Counted from the first letter of the stretch, positions 15,581 to 25,550 are shown. The stretch: DNA of 64,000 nucleotides from CAZLMG01 sp964560765 (GCA_964560765.1 CAZLMG010000014.1:1-64000); one strand, 5' to 3'. Notes: generated by a model not told the origin, from the sequence alone. Translations and numbers: made by a program.

Positions 15581-16822
15581 ATGAAAAGATCTTTGGTAGC
15601 AGGCGCACTTGCCGTTATAGCCGTCGGTTGTGGGACCCAGAGCGAATCCCTCGTTTCTGAGGCGTCGTCCTCTCTTAAGTCAAGAAGCGAAATTCGCGCT
15701 GAACTTGCGGCAATGCCAGAAGGCGAAAACGTCATTTGGTCTGCCGCATCTTTGGACAATTTGTTGGTGCTTCTGGGTGAAGGCTTCGACGATTCTCGCA
15801 AAGCACTCTTGGAAACCTATCTCCAGAATAGCGTACGCGATCAGGCCCGCGCCAGCAGCGACTTGCAAGTTAAAGTTGACGGACTTGTTGTTCAATCCGC
15901 CAACAATATCTGGGCTCAAGACAGCGTCAAATTCAAGCCATCTTACTTGCAATACCTTTCCAATTTTTTTGATGGCTTGCGACCCGAATCCATGGATGTG
16001 ACCCAACCGGCAGCCACCGCCAGCAAAATGAACCAGTGGATCGCCGAGCGCACGAATAATATGATCACGGATGTCGTTAAGCCCGATATGATCACAGCTG
16101 ATCTCGTGGCCATGCTAGCCAACGCCCTGTATTTCAAGGGCGATTGGAAAGAGCAGTTTGACCCCGCCAATACCAGCGAGCGCCCGTTCACCATGGTAAG
16201 TCGCACTGGCATTCAGAAAACTAAGACTGCTGCAACTATGATGAAGGCAGACGCCGAACTTCAGGTCGCTCAACAGGATGGCAACGTCACCATTCGCTTG
16301 CCCTATAAAGGCGACACCCATGCCATGTACATCAGCTTTGCTGCTAAACAATCCATGGGCGCCAGTTTTGCTCCTCGAATTACGGAGGTTGATGCCTCGA
16401 AAGATGTCGGTGCCGTTTATCGCGAGATGATCGTTGATGGCAAAGCCTTCAACAGGGACGCCTTGTTTAGCGATAGTTTCGATCTATTCACCATGCCAAA
16501 GTTCACCATTGAATCGCTCCTTCCCCAGATTCACGCGACTCTGATCAGCGCAGGTTACGGTAGCCTGTTCCAAGCGGGAGCCCTTAGCAATTTGAGTGAC
16601 GATCCTCGCTTCTATCTCGGCTTTATTCTGCAAAAGGCCAAAATCATTGTTAACGAAGAGGGCAGTGAAGCGGCTGCCGTGACGATTGGTGGAATTCGCG
16701 CCACTTCAGTTCGAGCGCCTACGCACTTGCAGGTCAATGGCCCCTTTGCATATGCCATTCAGGATGAAGTTAGAGGAGTTACATTATTCGAAGGTATCGT
16801 TCGCGACCCCGCTGCCAATTAA
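15581..16822 (+). CDS. Lipoprotein serpin
   Basis: ATG 15581 has GGAG six bases upstream and is preferred to upstream TTG codons. The 413-residue product has a lipoprotein signal (V-G-C, Cys about 18) and a full serpin domain. Visible signatures are N-A-L-Y-F-K-G-D-W, the hinge E-E-G-S-E-A-A-A-V-T at about 359-368, and the F-x-G-x-V-x-D-P C-terminus. The small-residue hinge fits an inhibitory serpin that traps a protease by loop insertion. The scissile bond is not certain: loop candidates include Thr-Ser, Val-Arg or Arg-Ala. As a membrane-anchored inhibitor it would protect the cell surface from foreign or self proteases. Confidence 0.93.
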   Translation: MKRSLVAGALAVIAVGCGTQSESLVSEASSSLKSRSEIRAELAAMPEGENVIWSAASLDNLLVLLGEGFDDSRKALLETYLQNSVRDQARASSDLQVKVDGLVVQSANNIWAQDSVKFKPSYLQYLSNFFDGLRPESMDVTQPAATASKMNQWIAERTNNMITDVVKPDMITADLVAMLANALYFKGDWKEQFDPANTSERPFTMVSRTGIQKTKTAATMMKADAELQVAQQDGNVTIRLPYKGDTHAMYISFAAKQSMGASFAPRITEVDASKDVGAVYREMIVDGKAFNRDALFSDSFDLFTMPKFTIESLLPQIHATLISAGYGSLFQAGALSNLSDDPRFYLGFILQKAKIIVNEEGSEAAAVTIGGIRATSVRAPTHLQVNGPFAYAIQDEVRGVTLFEGIVRDPAAN

Positions 16823-16940
16823 TCTGATTTCCATTGATCCCTTTGATCGCTTACGGTTGAAGGGATCGCAACACGCCGCGCTTCATCTCCGGTGACTTGA
16901 ATCCGTGACGGAAGTTGCGCGGATCTAAAGCAAAACTGAA

Positions 16941-16971
16941 CGGTCGGCTCTGAGTTGAAGAGAGCCGACCG
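16941..16971 (-). terminator. Terminator of 16999-17958
   Basis: An 11-bp perfect stem (CGGTCGGCTCT / AGAGCCGACCG) with a 9-base loop, followed on the minus strand by TTCAGTTTTGCTTT. It also faces the plus-strand serpin gene and could act on both. Confidence 0.72.
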
Positions 16972-16998
16972 ATGCTCAGAGTGATTGCGCAGAACTGA

Positions 16999-17958
16999 CT
17001 ACTGGTTGTGCTCGGGCGCCATGTTTACCACACCACAAGTGAACGTGTGTTTTTCGCGTTTGCCTAGTTCTCGCATCACCGGATCTTGCTCGTCCCCTTT
17101 GTTGTCGTAATATGTAGCTATGGTGCGTTCGCCACTTTTCTGGATCCGCAAATGCAGAGTCCGGGCATTTAAGTCCAGAAGATCATAGCCTCCATTTCCC
17201 TGGCGCTGAATGTCTGGGACCGCAAATTCTGCAACAACGCGTGTAGGCGTCGATTGGGTGATGCCTCGTTGATAGAGATAAAGAGTATACTCTGTCCACC
17301 CTGTCCGTAATAGCCGAACCCGACGTGGGGCGCCGTACGCGCGAGCGTCGCCATCCCAATCACACTCCAGCATCACGGTTTGCATGGAAGCCGCGATAAA
17401 CTGTCGAAGTGGTCGGTTCTTCTTTACTTTGCCGCATTCAAAGACATAAGCGTCACGGTGCCCGACGCGTTGGGCCAATAGGTCTTTGTCGTCGATAGCT
17501 TCGTAGGTGATGGTGTATTGCCCAGATAGATCTTGATCGATAAGTAGACTTCGGCGGTCATCGCCCTTCATCCAGGACAAAAGAGCTCGCTGCAAACCGC
17601 CTCTTGTAGCTTCTGAAGTTCTCTTATCGAGTATTTCCGCCCCAAAAAATACGTCCTCAGCGCCCCCAAGCCCACCTTGCAAGACCAATAGCTCGAGATA
17701 AGCGATGCCGACTTTGTCGCCCGTTTTTGTTAATCGCAGTTGAGGGATAGGCCCATAACCCTCAACGCCTTGAAGTGAGCAGTTGGCTATAACCAAGTCT
17801 CCTTCAGCTGTGGTTGCTTCCTCTAAACCCGTGCTTTGGGCGGTGTGCTGGGTGCGGCATCCCAAAGCCATTGCAGCCACTACAGCCATTATGGCCAGAG
17901 GTATGAATTTCTTGTTATTGACTAAGTATGATCGTGTTTCCACTGCAAAATTCCGCAC
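16999..17958 (-). CDS. Lipoprotein with two tandem beta domains
   Basis: The frame opens at TTG 17973, but GTG 17958 has GAGGAG at a proper distance. The product is 319 residues. The signal peptide ends in A-L-G-C, a lipobox. The mature part appears to be two diverged copies of a roughly 130-residue domain. Each opens with an L/N-x-C motif (N-C-S-L-Q-G; E-C-D-W-D-G), contains a Leu-rich strand run, and closes with (Y/T)-(V/F)-(F/T)-x-C-G-x-V. The family is unknown. Confidence 0.78.
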   Translation of the reverse strand: MRNFAVETRSYLVNNKKFIPLAIMAVVAAMALGCRTQHTAQSTGLEEATTAEGDLVIANCSLQGVEGYGPIPQLRLTKTGDKVGIAYLELLVLQGGLGGAEDVFFGAEILDKRTSEATRGGLQRALLSWMKGDDRRSLLIDQDLSGQYTITYEAIDDKDLLAQRVGHRDAYVFECGKVKKNRPLRQFIAASMQTVMLECDWDGDARAYGAPRRVRLLRTGWTEYTLYLYQRGITQSTPTRVVAEFAVPDIQRQGNGGYDLLDLNARTLHLRIQKSGERTIATYYDNKGDEQDPVMRELGKREKHTFTCGVVNMAPEHNQ

Positions 17959-18043
17959 GTCTCTTCTCCTCAAGTTTAGGGTTTCACATGACTGCTTGCA
18001 CTCGCATCACACAGTGCAACGTCAATAAACATTTCTGAATCGA

Positions 18044-18490
18044 TCAATCGCCCATCAATCGGGGGTCAACATCCGCAGAACGAACAGTGGCACCGAAAGA
18101 CGGACTCACTCTGCAGTTTGATTCATCTCTAGATTCACTCTCGAGATGATGATGGCAGTTATCAGCACGTAAAGTGTTGGGGGCCTTAGCGGGCTCTCGC
18201 CCATTTCCTTGCTGCCGATCGTTGCCCAGCCCCGGTCGATAGTCGATTTCGGCACAATACTGCCGCTGAACAGGCTGACCTTTAGGGCACTTTCCAAGAG
18301 ATCCGGGGTGTAACTCGTGTTTGATCGCTAAATATATTTGGCGCGTCTGGCGGTCGACGACGTAATCTTCGTGCCTACAGCAAAGAAGGTTAACGCCTCC
18401 AGAATCGTTCGGTGTGCTGTCGGTTCTAGTTACTTTGCAAGACGATGTTGCAAGCGCAAAGACGCCGAGCGAAATAAACAGTGCCTTCAC
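18044..18490 (-). CDS. Small Cys-rich lipoprotein
   Basis: The start is GTG 18490, which has AGGGAGGAATT directly upstream; the longer frame to 18550 has no signal. The 148-residue product has a signal peptide ending in T-S-S-C. The first 70 mature residues contain C-C and two further Cys in a compact pattern. The C-terminal half is low in hydrophobics and may be disordered. No family recognised. Confidence 0.65.
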   Translation of the reverse strand: MKALFISLGVFALATSSCKVTRTDSTPNDSGGVNLLCCRHEDYVVDRQTRQIYLAIKHELHPGSLGKCPKGQPVQRQYCAEIDYRPGLGNDRQQGNGREPAKAPNTLRADNCHHHLESESRDESNCRVSPSFGATVRSADVDPRLMGD

Positions 18491-19152
18491 AATTCCTCCC
18501 TGAAGCCTAATCGCGAGAAGAAAACTAGACCTTTGGCCAGTCATTGGCACAATGGAATCTAGTTATTCTCAGGCCACTTTTGCATGCGACGTGCCATGCC
18601 CTGGCTTTGACTTGCTCGCCCGTAAGCGGACACGAAATATTTAGTTAATATGCCGACTTTTTCGGATCCATGGACTGGCTTCTGAAACCGCAGCAACGAG
18701 GGCGTCAGCAAATGCTATTGCTGACATTTTGGGGTGCGGCTTGCGCTGCAGGAAGGAACGCTAGTGAGCGGATAAGAGGAAACGTCCAGTATTGATGCCA
18801 CCTTTGGGTCTTCTTTCCTCAGAGTGTAATTGGGTACACGCTGTATTTTATGGGAAACTTGATCTGTTTCCATTTGTAATCCCTCAGAATCTATACCTGA
18901 ATCGCGGATCCTTGTTAACTCTCCATCTGATCTGACGAATTCGTGATCGCCTGATGGACCCGATCAACTCTCTGGCGATCGAATATTGCCTCACCCTATT
19001 CTCCTTTTCAGGCCAATACTTGAAATTTTGGTGCAATGAACTGCACTATTGATGGCGCCAGACCCTGGCAATCAGCTTGCATAAGATCAATCGTCGTTCC
19101 GGATGTCCGCATTCGAGGTAATGCCACGTCGCAACTTTGTGAGGAGAGGTCT
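18491..19152. other. Divergent intergenic region, 660 bases
   Basis: This separates the minus-strand Cys-rich lipoprotein from the plus-strand lipoprotein at 19153. I see no gene with a start signal and no clear repeat. An in-frame extension of the downstream gene to 19036 is not used. Confidence 0.45.
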
Positions 19153-19959
19153 ATGTTCCGCTATCTTCTCTTAGTATCTATTTTGTTATCCTTTGCCTGT
19201 AAGTCCGGAGACGCTGGCCTGCAGTTATCTGAGACCATCAAGCAAGCTCCAGCTGCAAAGATAGCCAATCACAAACTGCGAGAACTGCTCAATACTTACG
19301 GTGTGCCAATAATTGATCAAATTTACTCGGCAAATATCTGGTGTCACGTCCCAGAGAACGCCCCGCGCTGCGCGCTACTCTATATTGTTCGTGATGAAAA
19401 TGACATTCACGCTCGCGCAAACAAGGAGGTGGAGAATCAAAAGGATTTGCTCAAACTGATCGAGTTATTGTCGGAGTTCGGAATTCAGCTGGAACAAGGG
19501 CCTTTCTTCGTGGATGTCCGATGCCGTGAGATAAGCAGCCAGTGGGACTGTCGGCTTAGTAAGATTCCGGAAGGCAACCTTAAAACGCCTGAGTTGAGCA
19601 TCAAGAGCATAAGCTGTTGGGTGACCGGGCAAGCATCGAGTCGTGAAGTAATCACGGTTGGCCCGTATCAGGCCGAGTATCGCATAGAACTGATCACCAC
19701 CACCGGTGATCGCAGGATCGATCGTGTCAAGCTCAGCCAAATGAGCGGCAGAGGCGCGGGTCGAGCCCTTAGAGTCACCAATCGTGAGATTGGCGATCTC
19801 CGTCCGGGGATTGACGACGATCGAATCTACGATTTGCATATTTACATCGACAATTGGCGGAAGGATCCGCCGATTTTCGCAGCAGGCCACGCAAATTCTG
19901 TCAAGCATCTGAATTACGAGAATTTGAATTGCCGGGTCGAGGGTTTCTCGGGCTTTTAG
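19153..19959 (+). CDS. Orphan lipoprotein, 268 residues
   Basis: ATG 19153 follows GAGGAGAGG and opens a signal peptide with lipobox S-F-A-C (Cys16). The protein has six further Cys, many in W-x-C or (V/I)-x-C positions, and two or three beta-rich blocks of roughly 80-100 residues that may be diverged copies of one fold. Not recognised. It stands alone between non-coding stretches. Confidence 0.78.
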   Translation: MFRYLLLVSILLSFACKSGDAGLQLSETIKQAPAAKIANHKLRELLNTYGVPIIDQIYSANIWCHVPENAPRCALLYIVRDENDIHARANKEVENQKDLLKLIELLSEFGIQLEQGPFFVDVRCREISSQWDCRLSKIPEGNLKTPELSIKSISCWVTGQASSREVITVGPYQAEYRIELITTTGDRRIDRVKLSQMSGRGAGRALRVTNREIGDLRPGIDDDRIYDLHIYIDNWRKDPPIFAAGHANSVKHLNYENLNCRVEGFSGF

Positions 19960-20029
19960 TACATCGCCCGTTAGGGCCTGATTTCCGGTGAGGCATCGCA
20001 GGCATCAACCCAAACATGGGAGAATACAT

Positions 20030-20434
20030 ATGCGCATCCCGACACAGTGGCGATTCTTGGCGCTACTCATGGTGTTAACTTGTTCCTCGCCTGGATTTAG
20101 CCAGGATGGTGAAGACCTATTAGCTCGCAGGAAGAAAACCCTCACCCAGAACCAGCGCGACGACATCCGCAGCCATATCGCCAATAATGTCAGTGGTGCG
20201 GAGGCCGACCGGCTAGTCAATGATTGGGGAGCGCCGCTCAGGCAGTTTGCAGGCCAATCCCAATCCACACCGGGAGAGATCCTGTGGCGGTATTTGGTTT
20301 TCGCCGAAGAATATCTGGGCGTCTCACATCGCGAGGCACTTCAATCATTGCGTCGTCATGGACGGAGTTGCGAAACCTTGGATTTGTACCATGGAATGGC
20401 GAACCTAACCCGCTATCCCACCCAACGACGATGA
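20030..20434 (+). CDS. Small secreted alpha-helical protein
   Basis: ATG 20030 with GGGAGA upstream is preferred over 19988. The 134-residue product has a signal peptide to about residue 25 and a charged helical mature part with a W-x-x-P-L-x-Q-F-A block. It has only one Cys in the mature region. No known family. It may not be cut from the following gene's transcript. Confidence 0.6.
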   Translation: MRIPTQWRFLALLMVLTCSSPGFSQDGEDLLARRKKTLTQNQRDDIRSHIANNVSGAEADRLVNDWGAPLRQFAGQSQSTPGEILWRYLVFAEEYLGVSHREALQSLRRHGRSCETLDLYHGMANLTRYPTQRR

Positions 20435-20711
20435 ATCGAGGGATCTCCTCTGAGGCGGCTGCCCTGTTGCAACTCATGTTGCTGATTGGCAACGCCTTGG
20501 CGCGGGCAGCCAGCTGCACGGCGGCCTGAATGTGCCCATGCCCATATCCCCACGCAGAATGATCGTCCCGGACAACTTACTCCGGAGGCGTATTCAGAAG
20601 GTACGCCCTTTCCATCTCCTTCCAAAACTTGTTTACACCCTCCACAGGACAGCGGTAGAAGCGGCATGTTTGTGAAGCATCGGTTTTTTAGCTTATTTTG
20701 GGAGTACTTGT

Positions 20712-21635
20712 ATGAAGATATCTCGACTAGGGCCAGCCCTGCTAACTTTGGCCACGATCGTTGGCGGCTCTGGCCTTCTACAGGCCAGTACCTTCAACTC
20801 GACGCAATCACAACCCGACGCTTACCATTCCAGGCTGTTGATCCTGGGAGATCGGGCCTGGGCTGGCGGCCCCGGTCGCAACCTCACAATTGAACGCGGT
20901 GCTCACGACATGTCCTATGTGCACGATCGCCCCTACACACTCCCCTACATCGCCAGCGTTGTTGCTGGTGAAGCGCTCTACATCGACTACATTCGTACCG
21001 CCAAAGATCACGGTTTTGCAGATGACAAGATCACCAATGTCCGGCTGTTTTGGCAGATCGAAGACAGCGGCATCGTCGAAATCGACATGGAATGGCTTTC
21101 CAATCGCGGCGGCTTTAGTAAGTCAGTCGACATCCCAACGTCCGCGACCGGTGAAATCGCCCTATGGTTTAAGGTCGAACTCCAGAGCGGCAGCAAACTC
21201 TGGGATAGCCAGTACGGCAAGAACTACAATCTCAATATCATTCCAGCAAACTGCGCGCATCTGCGATTCCTGGCACCGGTCGATGGAAATTGGGTCACGC
21301 CGAAACCCGATCGGCAACTCATTGCAGGGCATAGTGTATGTCTTCACTATGAACGGGATCGGATCAAAGCTCTCGGCGTGCCCGCCGGCTGGTATCGCAT
21401 GGGGATTGTGGAACCTACCGTGCAAGGTTGGCTGCGGTTCAGTGACGAGGCGGGGAAAGAGATTGGGCAGTACGCCCTTGGCAACGAGTTGAAAGACGCT
21501 CGTTTTGAGATTCCCGTCGGTGCTCGCGAAATGCAGCTGTGGTTCAAAGGCCAGAACTACTACGCCGGGGTGGCAGAAAAATGGGACAACAATTTCGGTA
21601 GGGACTTCCGCTTTGGAGTCGAGGCCGATCAGTAG
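20712..21635 (+). CDS. Secreted protein with two CBM-like domains
   Basis: 307 residues with a signal peptide of about 26 residues. Two beta-sandwich-like domains are visible, each closing with a carbohydrate-binding-module-like motif: W-D-S-Q-Y-G-K-N-Y at about 165-173 and W-D-N-N-F-G-R-D-F near 294-302. Each is preceded by a strand ending in L-W-F-K. It is a two-domain relative of the 14901 product. Probable role: binding glycans on surfaces or in the environment (inferred). A DUF6209-like assignment is possible but I could not check it. Confidence 0.75.
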   Translation: MKISRLGPALLTLATIVGGSGLLQASTFNSTQSQPDAYHSRLLILGDRAWAGGPGRNLTIERGAHDMSYVHDRPYTLPYIASVVAGEALYIDYIRTAKDHGFADDKITNVRLFWQIEDSGIVEIDMEWLSNRGGFSKSVDIPTSATGEIALWFKVELQSGSKLWDSQYGKNYNLNIIPANCAHLRFLAPVDGNWVTPKPDRQLIAGHSVCLHYERDRIKALGVPAGWYRMGIVEPTVQGWLRFSDEAGKEIGQYALGNELKDARFEIPVGAREMQLWFKGQNYYAGVAEKWDNNFGRDFRFGVEADQ

Positions 21636-21879
21636 ACGAGTCGCCATGCAATCTGGAATCTTCGACAGAGTTGCAACATTGATATTCAATCAATTCGGGA
21701 CTGTCCATCCGTTAACTTAAGTTGTGGTCGACCATGATTTGCTTTTGAATCAGTAAACATCCCGTCGGGACAAGTCGGCGAGCATTACTTGCTGAACGAC
21801 CTGCTAACTTGGGCACATTTGAAGAGTCCTGCAGCGCCGCTAAACGGCACTGCCCTGTGTGGACTAGACAAATGCACGC

Positions 21880-22410
21880 TTATGGAATTGATTCTAGTCG
21901 CCAGATTCCAGTGCTAGGACTTACTCGGCAAGGGAACTGAGCGACGGGAATGTAATCATACTGAGAACCAAACATCACATTAAGACATTGGCTGCTATGT
22001 TCTGCCATAAGTCTGTATCCGCTCTTTTCTTGGGTCGGTACAAGTCTAAACAGTTGATTTAGACCGCCATGGCAGTCCCACTGGTGCAGTCTGGCACCAC
22101 GATCGTAGGAAATATGCGCGACATCGACACATTTTTTCTCTGAGTGTGCAATTTTGATGGTGACAACATCCTGCCATACCTTCTCGACCATGAATAACTG
22201 CTTTAAGGAGCGATCACAGCTCATCTGCACCAGTGTGATTCCATTAGCTTCAGACGAATGCGCAAGGGAAAGACACTTTCCTGTCGCATTGTTTTGTATC
22301 GTGACGACGGAAGGGCCATCCACTTTATCTAAACCGGGGTTCGATGCCGCGATGGCTGGTTTTGTGTACAGACCGGCAACAATGGCAAATAGCACAGCCC
22401 AAAGTTTCAT
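21880..22410 (-). CDS. Secreted ricin-B-type lectin
   Basis: ATG 22410 has GAGGAGGC upstream. The 176-residue product has a signal peptide (about 21 residues, A-I-A-A). The mature protein is a beta-trefoil of the ricin-B/CBM13 type: three repeats with C-L-S-L/C-V-D-V/C-L-N-V positions and Q-L-F in place of the usual Q-x-W. Six Cys probably pair. It should bind galactose- or glycan-type ligands outside the cell. There is no catalytic partner in the same frame. Confidence 0.85.
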   Translation of the reverse strand: MKLWAVLFAIVAGLYTKPAIAASNPGLDKVDGPSVVTIQNNATGKCLSLAHSSEANGITLVQMSCDRSLKQLFMVEKVWQDVVTIKIAHSEKKCVDVAHISYDRGARLHQWDCHGGLNQLFRLVPTQEKSGYRLMAEHSSQCLNVMFGSQYDYIPVAQFPCRVSPSTGIWRLESIP

Positions 22411-22763
22411 TTTAAAGCCTCCTCTCAATAATTGATGACGTCAGAATTGAAGAATTATCTCGGTCTTGGCGAAGTGTGGCAAGCTGCTGGGCCTTGCATG
22501 CACGCAAATACTGTTTATCAATTTGTAAACTGATGCCAGGGACAAGCCCTAGACTCGCAAAGTACGCGGCGCCTTTTTTAGAAACTCGACTTTCTATGTC
22601 AGCTCGCGATTCTCTTGTTCAAGCCGGCGAAGCTTCTCATCCTGTGCTATCAGAAACTTTTTGGAAATGTTTCGGTGAATGGGAGAACAGCGCCCGATTG
22701 TAGGCGCTGTCTTACAAAGCTGTAATCTCTATCTACAGCGAGAATCGGCTTTGCGCATGTCTC
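22411..22763. other. Intergenic region with operator-like palindrome
   Basis: Contains TGTTTAT-N6-GTAAACT at 22512-22531, close to the perfect palindrome at 7197, and a hairpin at 22687-22710. No gene is supported. Confidence 0.4.
22687..22710 (-). terminator. Hairpin after 22764-23321
   Basis: ACAGCGCC / GGCGCTGT, 8-bp perfect stem and 8-base loop, about 55 bases downstream of the minus-strand lipoprotein stop. The following T-run is poor. Confidence 0.45.
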
Positions 22764-23321
22764 TCACATTGCCGCGTGGCCTGGCCGCGCAATCATACAG
22801 CTCAAATTGGCGGCTTCGACTTCGACTTTGCGACTTGCAATCTCGAACTTTTCAGTCACGTCGTAGAAGCCAGCCTCACCACGAGCCCCAGTGCTAAGAC
22901 TGGCTCTTAGCACGCCATCTTGCCAAAGCACCTCTTGGAGGCCGTAGTTTGCTTGAAGTCTCAAATCTATCTTATTGGCGGCATCGAGGGAGTTTGTGTC
23001 ACTGACAATGCGACGATAGATTGGTCGAGGCACCACCGTCGCTAGACCAGGCGACTTCACATATTTCAGAACCATGGCGTAATTTGGGTCGGTTGTTTCA
23101 TACAGGTCGATAGAGTGAGTCGGCCCCAATGGCCCTTCTTCGTGACTAAAGCATCGGACTTTGGGAGTGAGGTCACTGACTAAAGATTTCATTGTTCGTT
23201 CGGCAGCAGCCAAATAAACCTCGTCATCATTCTGGTCTCGAAGTCCCGATTGCGATTCGTTCGTGTGCCTACAACCGACGACGGCGATCATCAGTCCTAG
23301 CGCCATAGATACGCTCTTCAT
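22764..23321 (-). CDS. Orphan lipoprotein, 185 residues
   Basis: The start is ATG 23321. The signal peptide ends in V-V-G-C (Cys17). The mature domain has two Cys and ends with a strand followed by L-S-C-M-I-A. No known family. It may be co-oriented with the ricin-B gene, but a hairpin lies between them. Confidence 0.75.
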   Translation of the reverse strand: MKSVSMALGLMIAVVGCRHTNESQSGLRDQNDDEVYLAAAERTMKSLVSDLTPKVRCFSHEEGPLGPTHSIDLYETTDPNYAMVLKYVKSPGLATVVPRPIYRRIVSDTNSLDAANKIDLRLQANYGLQEVLWQDGVLRASLSTGARGEAGFYDVTEKFEIASRKVEVEAANLSCMIARPGHAAM

Positions 23322-23719
23322 TCTTTTCTCTCCGCAAATGATGTTATCTGACCATGATTGACTGCATGGATTAACCCACTGGACGAGTTACACTCCAGCA
23401 ATGTAATCCTGCGTGCTGTAGTTGCAAGCGGCGTGAACAGCGGCGCCTACGCTCCATAAAGGCGTACGACTCGGTTTACATTCAAATACTTTCGGCCGCA
23501 AAATCTAACTTGTTGGGACGCCATCGATTAAGAAGAGGGGAGAGAGCGCAGGATCACCAAAATCTACAAACGATTCTGGTGATTGCGATCGACAAGCCAT
23601 TAGCTGCGCGTTTTGACGTCGAGATGCCTAGCTTTGGCTGAAATGTCGGCAGGATAATCAGCTCCACTTTCTTGCGCTGAGATCGTGGACTCTTTACCGT
23701 ATAGGCCGGGGTCAAAAGA

Positions 23720-23920
23720 TCAATGGCCAACCAGGGACGTTTTGCGCCCTCCCCAGCTGACAACTCCATCATCCGTTACTGCACAAATCCCTCCGTAGCC
23801 CACCTCAACCTGACGGGGATTGTTTAACGCGGGTACGGCCATCAGTTCACCATTTCTTTTCCAACGGATCACACCACCGTCGGTCAAGGCACAGCGGCCC
23901 CCGGTCACGACTGGTTTCAA
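23720..23920 (-). pseudogene. RCC1-repeat gene fragment
   Basis: A 66-residue frame with two diverged RCC1-like blades (C-A-L-T-D-G-G-V-x-x-W and C-A-V-T-D-D-G-V-V-S-W-G). Upstream and downstream coding sequence is missing. It is likely a remnant of a protein like the RCC1 lipoprotein at 30537. It abuts an AraC fragment on the other strand. Confidence 0.6.
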
Positions 23921-23938
23921 AACTTTGAGATCGATGCC

Positions 23939-24289
23939 TTGTGCAAGGACACGCGAAGTTCTCAGCCCACGATCACCAGGGCATTCAAAAAAATCTTTGC
24001 AACAACGCCAGGCAACTACATTAAAGAGCGGCGCTTAAATAAAGCCGCAATTATGATCGAGCCCGACGAATACCGGATTGGCGATATTTGTGTGCTAGTC
24101 GGCTACGAGGATTTGGGGTCATTTTCGCGCGCGTTCAAAGAGCGCTTTGGGCAGTTGGAATGGCCGGTATCAGCGGCTGCCATGAGCCGACGCCAAGACG
24201 GCTTCGCTGGTTGCCATTCTCGAGGGTATCAAGCAGTGCGCATTTGGGAAGGTGACGCGCGATTAGCAGTCAAACGTCTGCCAAGGTAG
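23939..24289 (+). pseudogene. AraC-family regulator fragment
   Basis: Residues about 8-72 match the AraC double helix-turn-helix, including R-A-F-K-K-I-F, P-x-x-Y-I-x-x-x-R-L, and G-Y-E-D-L-G-S-F-S-R-A-F-K-x-R-F-G. The N-terminal effector domain is absent, the first helix is degraded and the C-terminus runs into unrelated sequence. This is a truncated remnant whose 5' side is replaced by the RCC1 fragment. Confidence 0.7.
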
Positions 24290-24296
24290 CACGGAT

Positions 24297-25550
24297 CTAT
24301 ACCCGGTCGAGCCACCGTTCGACGGCAGACAAGCGCGGAAAGCGACGATAAATTTCCAACAATCGTGGATCATTCTCGTATCTTTCGCGCTCGCTCGCCG
24401 CTTGCTTGTTTTCACCTGACGGGCCAAAGCTTGAACTGCTTGCTCCCCGTCCAACGCCGTACTGGGAGCGTTCTCTGGTAGAGGTCTTCAATGCAGCTTC
24501 AGCCGTAAATCCGAGTTCGACTGCCAACTCGACCCGATAGCGCTCCTCATTGGCCCAGCGCGTGGCATTGACCACTAGGATTTCATCGGCCAATGGGTGC
24601 TTGCCCTCGGGAAAGACCTGATTGAATTCCACTTCACTCATGCGTCCCGCTGCCACGGCTCGCGATAAGCCTAAATGAGCAATGTTGAGCATGGCGTCAA
24701 CGGCTTGCTCGCCGACCTCCATGTGCCGCGAATTTTCCATGCCGTCGGCGAACCGCAAACGGCTGGCGATAATCGACCTAAAGTCCCTTATGACAGCTAT
24801 ATTGACGACTCGAGAGGGAGTGCCTCTACGAAGAGCGAGATCAGGAATGCGGCGGTAGTTTTCAACGCTCAGACTGAAGTCTTCGAATCCGACGATCTGC
24901 GCCGCCAATGGTTCGTTGCCCAAGCTATTCTCGCGGCGAACCTGAGCTTCGCGGCTGATCGATGTTGCCAGGCGACTTATCCTCCAGTCGGGATGATCCA
25001 CGCGATTTAATGGCTCCATATCGTCTGAGCGGATGACTCGCTGCATGAAGGATCTCTCTGGTGAGCCCGGGCTCCAAAATTCAAGAGCAGTGCCACTTGC
25101 TGCTTCGACATCGTTCAGCTCGCGATTCTCAACCTTGCCATGCGGTGCTCCATACTGCATTCCGGAAAATTCCACGCCGCGATTGATGAAGTGCACGTTG
25201 TTTAGATATTCTACGTTCCCTTGAAGCAAGAACAATCGGCGAATCCAGACGCTTACGGCGTGATTCATGCCACGCTTCATTCCAAAGAATCGAGCATGCA
25301 CTGCAACTTTGCGGGAGGGAAGTGCTGCGCCGACGTGGCTAGCCGATTTCATCGATCTCGGGTCAGTTCCCTCATAGTCGATGATTGCAACCTTCTCGAT
25401 ATCTCTTAGCTTGAGCTCGAGTTGCTCAAGCTTTTCAATTTGGAGCAATGAGCATTCGATATTGCCAAAAGCCATTGCGCCACTATTGGTCAAGATGAGG
25501 AAAACATACATGGGCAACCACCTTTGGGTGGTCGTTGAAATCGCCATCAC
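24297..25550 (-). CDS. Secreted protein of unknown function, 417 residues
   Basis: A signal peptide of about 27 residues (ending A-M-A-F) is followed by a largely soluble, charged protein with one Cys just after the cleavage site. There are no clear repeats, transmembrane segments or catalytic motifs. The last 60 residues are Ser/Glu/Arg-rich. I do not recognise it. The neighbouring genes give no functional hint. Confidence 0.72.
   Translation of the reverse strand: MMAISTTTQRWLPMYVFLILTNSGAMAFGNIECSLLQIEKLEQLELKLRDIEKVAIIDYEGTDPRSMKSASHVGAALPSRKVAVHARFFGMKRGMNHAVSVWIRRLFLLQGNVEYLNNVHFINRGVEFSGMQYGAPHGKVENRELNDVEAASGTALEFWSPGSPERSFMQRVIRSDDMEPLNRVDHPDWRISRLATSISREAQVRRENSLGNEPLAAQIVGFEDFSLSVENYRRIPDLALRRGTPSRVVNIAVIRDFRSIIASRLRFADGMENSRHMEVGEQAVDAMLNIAHLGLSRAVAAGRMSEVEFNQVFPEGKHPLADEILVVNATRWANEERYRVELAVELGFTAEAALKTSTRERSQYGVGRGASSSSFGPSGENKQAASERERYENDPRLLEIYRRFPRLSAVERWLDRV

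Noticed and set aside
16836..16867. 8-bp inverted repeat after the serpin gene
   Set aside because: Loop of 16 bases and no T-run; the stronger hairpin at 16941 is a better terminator.
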